Below, piece after piece: positions 20,738 to 34,091 of a stretch of DNA of 64,000 nt. Positions within the stretch are counted from its first letter, which is position 1. Each line of letters starts with the position of its first letter. The DNA is taken from contig JANTQA010000075.1 of the NCBI GenBank assembly GCA_027625915.1, forward strand, positions 1,240,001-1,304,000, in the 5' to 3' direction. The notes under the pieces were generated by a model. It saw only the letters and a list, made by a program, of their open reading frames with translations, did no database searches and was not told where the DNA came from. A program made the position numbers and the translations under genes. The stretch comes from Anaeramoeba flamelloides (Eukaryota > Metamonada > Anaeramoebidae).

Positions 20738-23727
20738 ATGACACAAAAAGAACAAGAAATTTTAAAGCTTCAAAACGAGCTTCAAGATTTGAAAAACAAG
20801 CTTGTAGAAAAAAAAAAAGATCGTGAAAAATTTGTTGATGAAATAAACTCCATTCTCCAAGCGTCACAGGAAGTACAGGAAGAAATTCATAGCAAAGAAC
20901 TCAAACAAGAAAAAATTATACACGAAGTTGAAGATGAAAAAGAGATACTAATGGAGGAAATTAGTTCAATTCTAAGAATGGCACAAGATTCTCGTGAAAA
21001 ATTCAAAAGAAAAAACAAAGAAAAAGAAAAGAAAATTCATGAAGTTGAAAGAGTAAAAACATATTTTCTTTCTTTCTCTTTTTTTTTTTTTCTCTTTTTC
21101 AAGCTCCCTTTTATTTTTTACAATTCGAGAACCAAACAAAAAAGAAGGATTTTGGAAATCTCATTGTTTTTTGAAAGAACTCATTCAGTATTGCTGTTGT
21201 GAAAAAAAAGTGTGACACATGTCAAAAAAAGTGTTACATTTCCTTTATAATTTTGAAATCTTTAAAAATTTAATTGTTCAAATTACCCAAGTGATCAAAT
21301 TCACTCGAATTTTTGATAGTTAATAAGAGTTCAAATGTGGACCAATTCGTTTTAATAAATATGGTCACCTAATTTAGATTTTCTTACTTTCAATTTCATC
21401 AAGATCATTAAAGTAGACGATTATAAAATTAAATACATAATTTTAAAACTAACTGCAAACTATAAAGCTTGAAATGGATCTATCAAATACTATTATTTTC
21501 CAATTAAAAAATGAAAATTTTTAGTTCACATCTCAAAATATTTTTCTTGTTTATAAGTCGAAGAAAATCCAAAGATTTAACACCATCTTTTAGAAATGAT
21601 ATTTATAGACAATAAACTAAACTTCCTTAGTTAACTCTAAGACATAATTTTTACTCTGATAATTTGAATGTAGCAGTAATAATTAATATTCATTTTGGAA
21701 ATTGAAATAAAAATTTTCATTTATTATTTTTTTTTTTTTTATTTTTGAAGGGAGGAAATTAATTTCCTCTTACAGCCGTTAGGTTTTATTGAGTTTTCTG
21801 TTTATTTGTAAAATCGATAGATTTAACAGATAAAGCAGAAAACCTCAAGAAAACCTAGGCACTCTACGGCACTCTACGGCACTTTTCCTAATTTCTAAAT
21901 TTTTGTTTTGAAATTTTAATAAAGAATCATAATTTTCTTTATCATTAACCAATGACAAAATGAATAATGAGTCTTTGTTTCGAAAATTTTTCATTTATTA
22001 ATTGGAAAATAACAGTAACCCGAAAATACCCGAAAATCGAAAATATTCAAAAATTTACTAACCACGAAAAAACACTTTTTGAACAACTCTTAAGAAACAC
22101 TAGTGTCAATATACTCAGTTTAATGGTAAAATTGGAATTTATTGTAGAATATTTTTTTTTTTTACTGAAAGTATAGCATTCAAAAAAATTGCAAATTTTG
22201 GGGAATAGTATTCAACCCATTTTGTGTGAAAGGAATTGGTATCTTAGAAAAAATAACATTTTTTATCATTGCTAAATGGTATTAACAAATGAGAGAAAAT
22301 GATTTCGTACAGACAATTTCAAATTATATATCAATACTCAAAATTTTGTTAAGACATTTTGGCCATCACAAAGTAATCCAAAAATAACCAAGTAATACCC
22401 AACCTTACACATTTATGCACGTGCTCTACTCCACCCAAGGCCACGAGACCTGATTTAACTTTCCATCCCATAAGATAAATTGGTTTAATCGAACCAAACA
22501 CATCCTACCAAACCCAAACATACCTTGGTATACATAAGACTTACCCCAATAAAGAACTAACAGTCTCAAAATGTGCTCAAAAGTTACCAAAATGCCTTTA
22601 GAGGGGTTTATAGGAAGAAAATTCAAAAAAAAAACCATTTGTCTTTCTGTAAAATTGTTATTTTGTCATTAACATTTATCTCTGAGCACTCTTTTCTTTA
22701 AAAAAGTTGTCCAAGAAGTGTTTTTTAACTGTTAAAAAAAATTAGAGTATTATCGATTTTCGGGTATTTTCAGGAATATTTCAAATACTCCTTTTTCGAT
22801 CTGTAAATAATTTTTTCGATAAACTGAAAATATTCATAAAAAATTCAAAAATATTTTCCCATTTTACCGAAAAATATATAATTATCAAGCCACTATTAAC
22901 CGTTCTAATTAGGATATTGTTTAAATATTCTAAATTTATCAATTTTCACCCTTTCATATTTGTTAAATGTAGAAAATCAAAAAAATCCCCAAATCTGAAA
23001 GATGAATAGAGAACAAATGATGACTAAAAATTTAATTTATTTTCAATCATCCCTTAACTAAATTATAAATTTATTAGAAAACATCTATTATGAGAATTAC
23101 TTTCTTTTTACTTTTACAAAATAAGCGTTTTATTTTCTTTCGATCTTTAATTTGAATTATTTTATACAAAATTTTTGATGTAAATTTGGTAATTTTATAT
23201 AAAAAACTTTTTCAACAAATAGTTTTCTATAATCGAAATGTAGAAATCAAAAAAATCCCAAATTTGAAATTTTAGTAGAGAAAATGAATGAAAATTAAAA
23301 TCAAAACCAACAATTTCAAAATCTTAAAATCATTTAACTGAAAAAGAGTTTTTATTGAATTAAAGTATGATTAAGATTTCGATAATATTTATAATTAATA
23401 TTAAAATATACTTTTTCCTTTCTATTCTTATCATCTCTTTTTATTTATTTATTTTAGGACCGTGAACTATTAACACTGGAAATTGATCACCTAATTAGTT
23501 GTTCAGAGGAAATTAAAGACGAATACCTGAACAAAATTAAAGAAAAGGATTTAATTATCAAACAATTAGAAAGCCGACTCACAAATACAAAAAATCATAA
23601 AGAAAAAATCATCAAAGATGTTAATTCTATTCTAAACAACTCATTACAAGAGGAACAGAAGATTCAAAGACTTGTTCGTAAATTAAGCTCAGAATCCCCA
23701 TTTCTTGAAAACAAAGAAGAAAAGTAA
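20738..23727 (+). CDS. Coiled-coil repeat protein, two exons
   Basis: Exon 1 is 20738-21052 (105 codons). The intron runs from GTAAAA at 21053 to TTTTAG at 23457, and exon 2 is 23458-23727 ending TAA. Both junctions fall between codons, giving 194 residues. The protein is a charged coiled coil built of four related ~40-residue units. Each has a short hydrophobic block (EINSILQAS, EISSILRMA, EIDHLISCS, DVNSILNNS), and the first two are followed by a KIIHEVE/KIHEVE segment, the third by IIKQLES. The intron splits the protein exactly between units 2 and 3, which strongly supports the model. Without splicing, exon 1 would run on into a Phe-rich tail stopping at 21202. No enzyme motif, signal peptide or membrane segment is seen, and the function is unknown. 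The 2.4-kb intron is unusually long here and could hide a further exon. Confidence 0.7.
21740..21985 (+). repeat. Composite dispersed repeat inside intron
   Basis: The order of modules is GGAGGAAATTAATTTCCTC, a hairpin (TAGGTTTTATTGAGTTTTCT ... CCTCAAGAAAACCTA), two CACTCTACGG units, then AATTTTAATAAAGAATCATA. Each module is found elsewhere in the window. Confidence 0.6.
22395..22640. other. Compositionally distinct island in intron
   Basis: This stretch is visibly richer in C and G than its surroundings (CCACCCAAGGCCACGAGACC, CCATCCCATAAGATAAATTG, CCAAACACATCC). A 70-residue minus-strand frame crosses it but resembles nothing I know. It might be an inserted fragment of an unrelated element, and its origin is unknown. 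Confidence 0.35.
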
Positions 23728-25684
23728 AATTAATAATAAAAAATAATCAAATTAAATACCATTTTAATTCATTATAATAACTATTGATTATCAACAACAC
23801 CTTTTCAAATAAAATAAAATAATATCAAAAAATTGTATTTTTTAATTTTAATATTTCAATTATCAAATAAATAAAAAGAAAAAACTCTAAAGCAAAGATA
23901 AAATATTTTTTGAATGATATATAAAGTTTGTTCGAATCATAAAAAAGAATTTTATAAATAGAAAATATTTGGTAGAAGAAATAAATATTACGAATAATCC
24001 CGTTTATTTTTGTGTTAAATTTCATAAAATTCAATTTATAAACGTTTTATTAATTAATTTGGGTATATACAGTTGAATAAACCAGATTATATTCCAAACA
24101 ACGGAAATCAATGAAAAAACTGTTAATTTCATTGGTGAGGAGGGGAATCTCTCACTAAAACTTTAAAATTTTTTTAAATCATAATTAAAAGTAAAAAAAT
24201 TAAAAAATATAATAATAAGAAAAAAAAAATTTGTTATTATTGATTGAAGAAGTGTAAATTACACTCTAAATGTCCTTTTAATTAAATTTCCTCAAAGATA
24301 ATTTCAAACTAAAATCATATATTTCACGATTGTTCAAGGGAAAGACAGACCCAAAATTTTTTTATGTTTAAAAAGCAAAAATAAAAAATTGAAAATTGGA
24401 AAAACAGTAAAAAAAAAAAAAAAAAACAAATTTAAAAAGGATTTATTAGAAGCAATTGGTTAAAAATCAAAAAAAATAAACCAATTATATCTTTAATTAA
24501 GGACTCCAAAAATCACAGTTATGATAATTTTAGTCAATTTAATAATTTGATAATTGATCATGGATTGTTCACTTGGGGATCGTTGTTTAAGTTGTTCTAA
24601 TTTCTTTTTTTTTTTGATCTGATTTACTTTAAACCTTTGTACTTTGATTTTGAGTTTTTATTTTCAAGTTACTCATACTTTCGTGTTTAAGTGCCACAGT
24701 ATTAGCAAGTAACCACTTGATCTTTTTTGTTTGTAACTCTTCTTCCTAATATAAAGAAGATTCAATCTGGAAAAAATGGAAAAAATGGAAAACAAATTTG
24801 TTTAAAGTTGATTATTTAAATATTTGAATACCAAAAAAAAAACTATATTTCTTTGAAATTTTGGGAACTAGAATAATATTTTCAACCTAATCAAAATTAT
24901 TATTTTAACTTTATTCAAAAAATATTTAATATTTTTTAATCTATCAAAAAAACTATATATCAGAAAGTGATGAATTAATATTTTAACCTTGGAATTATTG
25001 TATCTAAAATTATTTTTTAATAATAAAATAAAATTCTTTAAAAATAATTGTCAATTTTCTTAAAATTGTATGAACCAGACCTAGAATTATAAAAAAATTC
25101 TCTATTAAAAATAATTTATAGGAAGAAGTTGCAAAAAAGTATTGAGATTGTTTTTTAAAAAAATGAAAATGAAATCTAATTTAAAAAGAATCCCGGTAAA
25201 AGTACTGTATCTACTCAATAACTGTAAATAAAACATTATAATTTGGAAAAGTTGTTCGGAAATCTATTGCACTTTACCGCTTCTAATATTTATATATATA
25301 TATATAAAAAATTAGATCAACTTGAAAAGTAACTTACAAAAATAAAAATTATTAAAAATATGATAATTAAATATTCCTTTTAATAAATTATCATTCTGAA
25401 ATTAATACCTTCAACAAATAATAATAATAATAATAATAAATGCTGAAAATATCATGATACTATTTATTACAAATCATTCACACACGTTTTAAAAGCCAAA
25501 ACAATTATATAAAAATCTCTCAACAAAAAATGATAAGTAAAATACAAGTTTAAATGCACAGAACCTAAAAAAGGAAAAGAACTTTAAATATTTTCATGTC
25601 TTTAAAACAAAATTGTGTTTTGTAGATAAAAATAAAAATAAATAAATGAAAAAAAAACCAAGATGAAACAAAAATAAATGGAAA
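23728..25684. other. Convergent intergenic region
   Basis: It lies between two convergent genes and no coding signal is seen. It holds a partial copy of the 18-kb repeat (about 24250-24340), a (TA)n run near 25292-25305 and an (ATA)n run at about 25420-25440. Both 3' ends must be processed within it. Confidence 0.6.
24250..24340 (+). repeat. Partial third copy of the 18-kb repeat
   Basis: GTAAATTACACTCTAAATGT, then TTTCCTCAAAGATAATTT, then AAAATCATATATTTCACGAT aligns with 18655-18745. Confidence 0.6.
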
Positions 25685-28600
25685 TTATTTTTTATTTTTT
25701 TTTAAATCCGAAAATTCTAAAAAGGAACTAAAAATTTCTAATCTGTTTTGTTGATAAGGTTTATCAATTATTTGGTTATTTTCAAAAGCTGAATTGTTAT
25801 CTGATTTTTTTTTCAAATGATATCTAGAATTAGATAGTTTGACTGGGTTTAAATTTGTTTTTTTTTGCATATTTGAATAATAATTTGGAAAATTATTAGG
25901 ATTATTAATTTGTTTATTAAGAAACCATTTTGAGTAATTGCCTTTAAATAAAGAATAATACGTTTGATGGAAAGGAGTATAAGTTTGCAGTGGTCTAAAT
26001 AAAGCGACTTGATTTAAATGTTTCATGAAATATTTTAAATAGGATTTACCTTCAGTAAATTTTTTATTACCTTCATTATTTTTTATTAAATTATAACCTT
26101 TGAAATTTTTAAATTTTTGAAGGTTTTTAATGAAAGAATAATGTAATTTATCTCTTAAATTTATTGTTTCTAAAACTTTTAATTTACCATTATCGTTATT
26201 TTTTTTATTTAGATTATTTCCATTTTGTATATTTTCATCATTTCTCAGAGTAACCTGTTCAATTTTATGATCCTGGTTGTTGATTATTTTAATTTTTTGT
26301 ATACCTTTTTGTGGTTGTGGTGTACCTTTACTTATTTTTCTATTCTCATTATGATAATCATTATTATTTTGTAAATTCTCAAATGATGATTTTGTTTTTA
26401 AATTTTTCAATTGTATTTTTACAATGGTATTTTTCTCAAGTTCTTCATTTGATTCACCATTCTTGTCTTCTTTTATAATATTTTTTTTTATTTTTCCGAT
26501 TCCCCCTTTATTATTTTTAATTTCTAATTTCAATTCTTTGTTTTTAGAATTAGTTTTTACTGTGATTTTTGATTTTTTGTTATTTTGATTTTTATTCTTA
26601 TTATAGTTATTACCCTGGTGAACTTTTGATTTCTTTCCTGTCTTTTTCTCTTTCTTATTAATATTATTATCGAATTTTTCAATTTTTTTATTTTTTTCAA
26701 CATTTTTATTTGAATGGGCCCTTTTTATAATCTTGTTTCTATTCTTTGGTTTTGATGATTTATTGACTAAATTTGGTTGGCTTTGCATCTGTTTCAAAAC
26801 ATTTTTTTTGTTACTATTACTATTACTACTTTTTGTTTTTTTTGAACTATTGTTGATATCTTTTTTTATAAAAGTTGATGATTTTATTTTCTTCATATCA
26901 TTAACTTCATTTTCTCTTTTCCCTTCTCTTTCCTTTTTAGAATTATTAATGTGGGTAATTTTAATTACCTTCCAACCCAAATATTGGTTATTTTTCTTTT
27001 CAATAACTTTTTCCACCTCCTTCTTTGAAGAAAATGCTATCAGTGCTTGATAAATACCTCTAAAATGAGTTCTGTTGATTAATATTCCTCTATCCATAAT
27101 TTTGTACAATTTAAAAAAGGATTTAAGATCACTTATTCGAGTATTATTCGACAATCCAGTTATTTTGACAATCGAGTGTTTCGAATGATAATTGAGAAAA
27201 AGCTCTCTAACTTGCTTTGGGGTGCAGTTTTCATTATCTAATCGATCAGAGGGCTTTGCAATGTTGATTTTCCCAAAATACATCCCTTTTATTATTTTAC
27301 CATTTAATTGTTGATACGCTTTTATTAAAGATTCTGTTTGAGCAAAATTGATAAAGGCACAAAAAGTTTCTCGAATAATATTAATTGAGGTTATTTTACC
27401 AAAATTCGAACACACTTGATTCAATTTCTTTTCAGTGAAGGGGGGTTTAACGTTACCAATCCATAAGGTTTTACTTTGATGATATTTACCACTATGATCA
27501 TAATAACCCACTAAATCGTTATTATCGAAAAAGGCTAAAGGTTCTTTCTTGAGTGAAAAACTGTTATCTTTTAAAATTTTTTTTAAAGAATGTTTGGGAT
27601 GATTATTATTGATATTTTTATTAGTTGGAGTTATTTCGGCTGTTGCTCTATTTGAATTCTTGGAGATTTTTTTTTGATTACCATTTGTAAATAATTCTTG
27701 TGTTGGTGATCCAGTATAACTATGATATCTTCTTAATTTGCTTTTTTTTACTTCAACTTGAGAAACTTTACCATACCCTAAAGTTAATCTTGATCCGCCT
27801 AACATATATCCACTTAATTCAGTCCTTGCGTTAATTGCGCTTTCTACATTTTCAAAATCCACAAATGCATAACCTTTATCAAAAAACATTCTTACCCAAC
27901 ACACTTTCCCTTTTTTTTGAAATAGCTTACGAAGATCTTCGCTGGTGGTAATTGACGATAAACTGCCCACCCATAATGTAGCTGTTGGTCTGAAACCTTT
28001 CTTTTTTTCACTTTGAATCATCTTTTCAATTTTTTCGCGATTACTTGCTGTCCTCCTGTTTAAATATTTGCCCTTTTTTATTAAATTTTGTTTTTTATTA
28101 TTACCGATAACATTATTTGCACTCTGAGAATTGGATTTAGATTTAAAATCAGAAATTTTTTTACAATTAGATTGTTTTTTCGGGTTAATGATAGGAAATG
28201 ATTTTTGATTTTTGATTTTATTTATTGTGTTTTTGGCATCTTTCTTTTGTTTATTAATTTTATTTTTTATATTTTGATTCTCTATTGAAACTTTATTATT
28301 TGGCTTTTTATTAGGATTATTTTGTGTATTAGTTATTTTTTTTTTTTGATCATTTTGTATTTTGATATTTGTAATTGTATTTTTATTTAAGTGTTCTTGC
28401 TTTTCTTTTTTTTTTTGTAATTCAATTTCGATTTTTCTTGTTTCTTCTTGTTTTTTCTTCATTTCTTGAAACAATTCAGTTTTTTGTTGATCCAAACTAT
28501 TTTTTACACTATTAACTAATAATTTAATATCTTTTGTTATGAAAATTTTCTTCCTTTGTATATTAATTAAATCTTTACCAACTTTTTTATTTATATAATT

Positions 28601-29451
28601 AATTTTAAATAAATTTTCACAAATAGTATAAAATAATTTACCAATTATGACTTCAAATAACCTTGCTGCCCCCTTAGCATTGTATTCATCATTTGAAGTT
28701 GTTTTTAATTTTTCAAAATTTTTATAACAAAACTGAGTATTAGGAATATTTATTTTATAATTTGATAAGGTGATCATCGCGTAATATAATTTTTTCTTAA
28801 AAGTTTTGGTATTAAATATTAAATCATTAATTTTGAAAACATAATTTTTGTGGGAAGAAATATCAAAATTTAACTTGTGTCTCTGATTTTTAATTGTATT
28901 TTTTTTAAAGGCAAATGAAAAATTATTCTTGAGCTTTTTCTGATCATTTATTTTTATTTTTTCAAGGCAGTAAACCATTCGAAATTTTGATTGTAATCGG
29001 TTCCTTAAATTATTGAGTCTTTTTTTTTCTTTTCTTTTTTGTTTCAAATTTTGATTTTTTGTATATGGTTGAGAAATTGGTATTGATTGTATTATTTTAT
29101 ATAATATTTTATGACTCCATTTTGGGCAATAATTGTGTATAATAAAAACAAATTCTAAAATATTTAATTGAATTGAATCCTTAGAATCTTCTAAAGGCAA
29201 TTTTTCAAAATAGTGGAATAATTGATCTGGATGAACCTCGAATTTTTCAAAAATGTTATTAGCTTTTTCGATAATATTATCAGAAATATTTTTTGTTTCT
29301 TTTTCACATTCTTTATTTGCTTTCTTTTCCTTTTCAATAGTTGTAAGGATATGATTATTTTGGGACACTTTACAATTTACATTAGAGTTTTGTTGATTCT
29401 CTTCACTTGATGATGTTTTCATCTCAGAAATTGATTGCCAGGCATTTGATT

Positions 29452-29482
<31 letters not shown>

Positions 29483-32400
29483 AATATTTCTTTTCTTCTC
29501 CATAGGTTTATTCTTATCCTTTCTCTTGTTTATATTTTTAATTCCATTTTTAGAGTTATCTGTTGGGTGTATGGGAATTTTGTAATCATTACTTTTAGTC
29601 AAATGAGATTTTTTAATTCTTTTTTGGTTTAACAATTGTAGTAATTTTTTTTTTTCAATTTCAGATGATAATTTTTTAGCATACTTATTTGATGGATCAA
29701 TTTTTAAAATCTCTTTAACATCAGCTTGAGCTTTTGAAAAGACACTTATTGCCAAAAATGCCTGTGCCCGCCTAAATAAAGCTTTTAAATTATCATTATT
29801 ATCTCGGTAGGCCTTTGTACAATCACTAATTACCAAATGGTATTGATTTAATTGTAGATAACATAATGCTCTATTTGAATAAAAAAAGGATCGCTCATGA
29901 CAAAATTTTTCTGGGATCATTGTAATGGCTTTTGAATATTGTATTATGGCTTCTTTAATTTGGTTATTTTTAAAATACTCATTGCCTTTTGTTTTAATAT
30001 TCTTTGCATATACAAATTTTCGGTTTTCTTCAGATAATTTGTTTTTGTTTTGATAAGTTATATTTGGATCTCTATTTCGAATTTTTATTCCACCCTTCAG
30101 TTCAGTATCGTTTTGAAAACTTAACAAATAATCTTGGTTATCAGATATTTGATTGAAATTTTCATTATAATTAATTAATTCTTTCAAATTTTCATTTTTC
30201 TCGAATATGATATCTTCTTCATCTTCGTCTTCAGATGAAATTTGGTATATAAAAGAATTATTTGAATTTTTTTTTCTTATAAAAGCTTCTTGTGGAAATT
30301 CATTATTTAACTCATCACTGTAATCTTCTTCTTTCTCCTCTTTTTTTCTCTTTCTTTTATTGTTTCCTCTTTTCTTTAAAATCGATCCACTCTTGTAATT
30401 TTTATGTTTTTTTGAATGTTTGTTTTTATTTTTTGAACTTCTCTTGATTAACCCTTTCAGACCAATTTTGTGATCTAATAAATTCTGAAAAGGGAAAGGG
30501 AAACGATTTTTGATTGGCTCGTCTCTATTTTTTAATGAATAAACTAATGATGGGATTTTTATCAAATCATCAATTTTTTTATCATTCTCATCGAGAAACC
30601 GATTATTAAAATTAAGAATTACTAGCAATTCTGGATCTGTATTTTCTTGATCTAAATTGATAATTTCTTCAATTTCTTCTGTTTCTTGGATTTTTCCTTT
30701 TTCTTCTATTTCTTTAATGTCTTCTGTTTCTCCTTTTTCTTCTTTTTTTCCTGTTTTGTCTTGTTCTTCTTTTATTTCAAATATTTCTTGTATATCTTCT
30801 CTATTTTCGATTTTTTTCTTATTACTGAATTCAATATTCTTTATTTGATTATTATTGTCCTTTTGATTCAAATAATGATGGGAGCGAGGACAATAATGAT
30901 AATTGTTGATTCTCCCTTTTTTGACTTGAACCTCACTTTCGTAAATACTTGTGTTTTGTAAATGGGTTTTATTATTGCAATCAGAAGGACTCAAAAAGTA
31001 TTCCCTAGAAAAAGGATTATCATTATTATCCGAAAAAATACTCTCACAGCTTAGATATAGCTCATATAAAGATTTTTTAGCAACAATTTGATCTAATTTT
31101 GATCGGTTGGGTCGTGGTAACTTTTCAATTAACTTGAAATTTGGATCTAACAAAGGTTCAAAATTATTACTTTGTGTGTACCGAAATTGAGAATAATTAG
31201 ATTCATTTTTTTTCATATTTTCATCAACATTTTTCTTCAAAATCATTTCACCATGTAAATGTTCACGATTGTTCTTTATTTTTTTTTTGTTCAGCAGACT
31301 TTTTTTTTGGTTCCTTCCTTTATTTTTCCTTGATCTCTTTTTTAACAACCCACTTTTTGGTTTCAAATTTAATTTCTTCTCGATGCGATCAAATTTTTTC
31401 ATAAATCCTTCAAAGGTTGTAAAATTCAAAGAATGAATAAAACTTATCCAGTCGATGGCACCTGGAATTTTCTTCCAGAGATGCAAATTTAATTTTGAAT
31501 ATTCAATTGCCTCGCTGGGCTTCCTGATCTGAATATTCTCTGGAAACTTTTCTGGTAATGCTATTTCTTCTTTTAAATATTGAGGTACATATGTGTTAAA
31601 TTGAAGTGCTTGCCATAGTAATTGGTTTGCTTTTTTCGCTAAATGAAACAATTTTGGATCAGTATTTGGGAAAAACTCAATCCTCCCCTTCACAGCTTCT
31701 AATGCAGGAATGATTTTCCGTTTTTTCTTTTTCTGTTTCTTTCGTTTGATTGGTTGTCTCTCCAATAACTTTGTCAAGATTTGGTAATCTAATAATGGTA
31801 GGGTATATTCCCATGTTGCTGAAAAATCTTTTTCAAATCGATTTAATACCCTAATCAAAGTTTCATATCGTTCAATCTCTAACAATAATGGTACTATGTA
31901 CATTCTGACACCCAAAGTATCTTCAGGACAATATTTTAATAGCTTTAAATAATGCTTTATGGCTTTTTCTCTTTTCCCCAAACCTTTCCAAAGACCTTTT
32001 TTAGTGTTTTTAATTTTTTTTTTTTTTTTATTTTTTTATTTATTTTTCAAAATAATTAATTTTAATTGTTATTTTTTTGGATAAGAAACTATTTTCAAGT
32101 TCAAGCATTAAATTCTTCAAAAAAAAAGTAAAGAATAACTGTTTAAATTCCAAATTCATTTTGAGATCTCTATTTTTTCTTTGTTTTTTAACAATTTCCA
32201 AACAACTTTTTTCTGATCACTCAAAGATTTAATTATTAAAAAAGAAAATAAATAAGAATTTTCAAATCGTAAAATCATTTACACCAAGCATAGGAAAATT
32301 TGGACTGAAGAAACAATTTTGTTGAAGGGTACACCCAGAAAGTCTCTGAATATCTGTGAAAAAATTGTTTTCCCAATTTGATCTTTTCAATTCTCATTGC

Positions 32401-32547
32401 TCTCTTATAAAATTTGATTGATTGTTTTGGTGTAGATGCCTCATTCCCCAAGAGTAATAATGCTTTTGTAGAGTTTGGTTTTTTTTTTAATTCTTCTTGA
32501 GCTCTTTTGATTCTTTGAAGACGGTTGAAACTTTTTTTTTGACTCAT
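25685..32547 (-). CDS. ST7-like TPR + clamp TPR + triple-RRM protein, two exons
   Basis: Exon 1 runs 32547-32283 from an ATG reading MSQKKSF. An intron follows (GTAAAT donor, acceptor AAAAAAG at 31996), and exon 2 runs 31995-25685. The phases match and give 2191 residues. The junction reads SYAWC-LWKGLGKREKAI, continuous in the TPR-like fold. Residues 1-265 resemble the ST7 (suppression of tumorigenicity 7) TPR domain: NTYVPQYL, then SEAIEYS with HLWKKIPGAIDW. At about 740-865 is a three-repeat TPR with KGNEYF, YSNRALCYL and LKALFRRAQA, keeping the Lys/Asn/Arg pattern of Hsp70/Hsp90 carboxylate clamps. RRM1 is at about 1420-1500 (LWVGSL, KGYAFVDF). RRM2 is at about 1593-1670 (LWIGNV, degenerate RNP1), and a third RRM-like unit is at about 1697-1770. 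Long Lys/Asn/Glu-rich linkers separate the domains. The likely role is an RNA-binding, chaperone-linked scaffold (inference). Confidence 0.85.
31996..32282 (-). other. Intron of the TPR-RRM gene
   Basis: This 287-bp intron on the minus strand begins GTAAAT and ends in an A/T-rich tract with AAAAAAG. It joins a one-base and a two-base partial codon to give Cys. Without splicing, exon 1 stops two codons later at the TGA. Confidence 0.75.
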
Positions 32548-34091
32548 GATCTTTACTAAAATTAACAAAACAAAACAAATATTTAAAAAATAAAAATTTT
32601 TTTTTGAATATAAAGAATCAGTAACAAAAACACTTATTCTTTTTCAAAAAATTCATTTATTAGTTCGATCAACATGTGACTAACAAAATATTGTCATCAT
32701 TATCCTGGATAACCTCTTATTTTGAAAAATAATATCTTTCATTATTTCTATGCAAACCATCAGAGATACGTTGATGTTTAATTTTATAATTTGTGTTAAA
32801 TTTACTGAATTATTTATTTTGGAGAAAGAGTGTGAAATCATAAGTATGGTTGTCAAGTTTTTTCAGGTGTTTGATAAATTTTGTTTTGTTAATTTACACT
32901 TTTTTTCTTTCTTTTTCAAAATATTGAAGCTCTTGAGAGTAGAATCCTGAATAAAAAACCGTTTGTATTAAGTTTTTGGTTTTGACAGAAAATTGGTTCA
33001 GTTGCTCTTTTCTTATACTTTTCTCTTTTACTGATCAAAAATGTAAAAAATTATCCTTTTCTTTTTTTATTTACTCTTTCCTCTTTTATTATTTAAGAAA
33101 GTCAAATTGAGAGGTAATTAACGTGGTATTTCAATTACAATGGTTTTCTGTCATTTTGGGGTTTGGTGAAATAAGAAATACTAAATGTTTGGATAATATT
33201 TTCATTTTTAAAAAAAACCTAATTTGATGTAAATGACAGCTTTTAGGTAAAATAATTCTCTTTTTATAAATTCTTTAAATAACCAGCATTGAGATTTTAT
33301 GAATGGCCCTAAATCAAGAAAAATAAGTACAAAATAAAATAATACAATAATATTTTTGAATACAGCTATTTAAGGAAATACACCTTAATGGATTCTTACT
33401 ATAACCATTTTTTTAGTAATAGTGTATGAGTTTAATTGAAGAAATAGAACACACTCTCTTAGTAATGCTCTACTATATTCTTCTGAAAAAAATTTTTCAA
33501 TATTCTCAATAAATCATTTTTTCTAATTTCAGTAAATATTTGTTATTTTTCTTCAAATTTTAGTTTTTCTTTTTCTTTTTCTTTTTTTTTATCTTTTTTT
33601 TTAATCCTTTTTTTTTTGATTAAAAAAGATCATTTGGTAAAAAATAAAGATCTTCAAAAAGACAAAGAATCACTAACAAAATTTAGACGACGAACTATTT
33701 TTTAAACTGAATTATATTTATTAGTCAAAAAAATCTTATTGTTAACTTTTTTCAGTAAAATTTCAGTGAAAAAAAATTTATATGCCTTTTCAAAAAATGT
33801 TTTTAATCTTTTTTTTTTTTTGTTTTTGATTGTAGTTATTTTAATTTCTAAAATATCAGTGTTTTTATATATTTAGAATAATTTTAATAGAGAAATTTTA
33901 ATCAGATTTAATTATGAGGTTGTTTTTGAATAATAAAAAAACTGATTTTTTTTTTTCCTTTTATTTATTATTTCAGGGAGTCAGAAATTTTGAAATGGGT
34001 TTTAGTCCAGTATTATTCTTAAAATAAATTCTTGATTTTAAGATCTTACTATTTTTTTCATCATGATTTTATGTTTATTGTTTTTTTTTTT

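Larger units (their letters stand above)
21053..23457 (+). other. Long intron of the coiled-coil gene
   Basis: It is 2405 bp, beginning GTAAAA and ending TTTATTTTAG after a T-rich stretch. It contains repeat modules at 21740-21985, short unrecognised frames (21967-22176) and a compositionally distinct island at about 22395-22640. Much of its length appears to come from inserted repeats. Confidence 0.65.

Noticed and set aside
21967..22176. 69-residue frame inside the coiled-coil gene intron
   Set aside because: Begins in a dispersed repeat module and has no domain; could only be an exon if transcripts show it.
22426..22638. 70-residue minus-strand frame in the distinct island
   Set aside because: Trp/Gly content is unusual, but I recognise no protein family; described as an island only.
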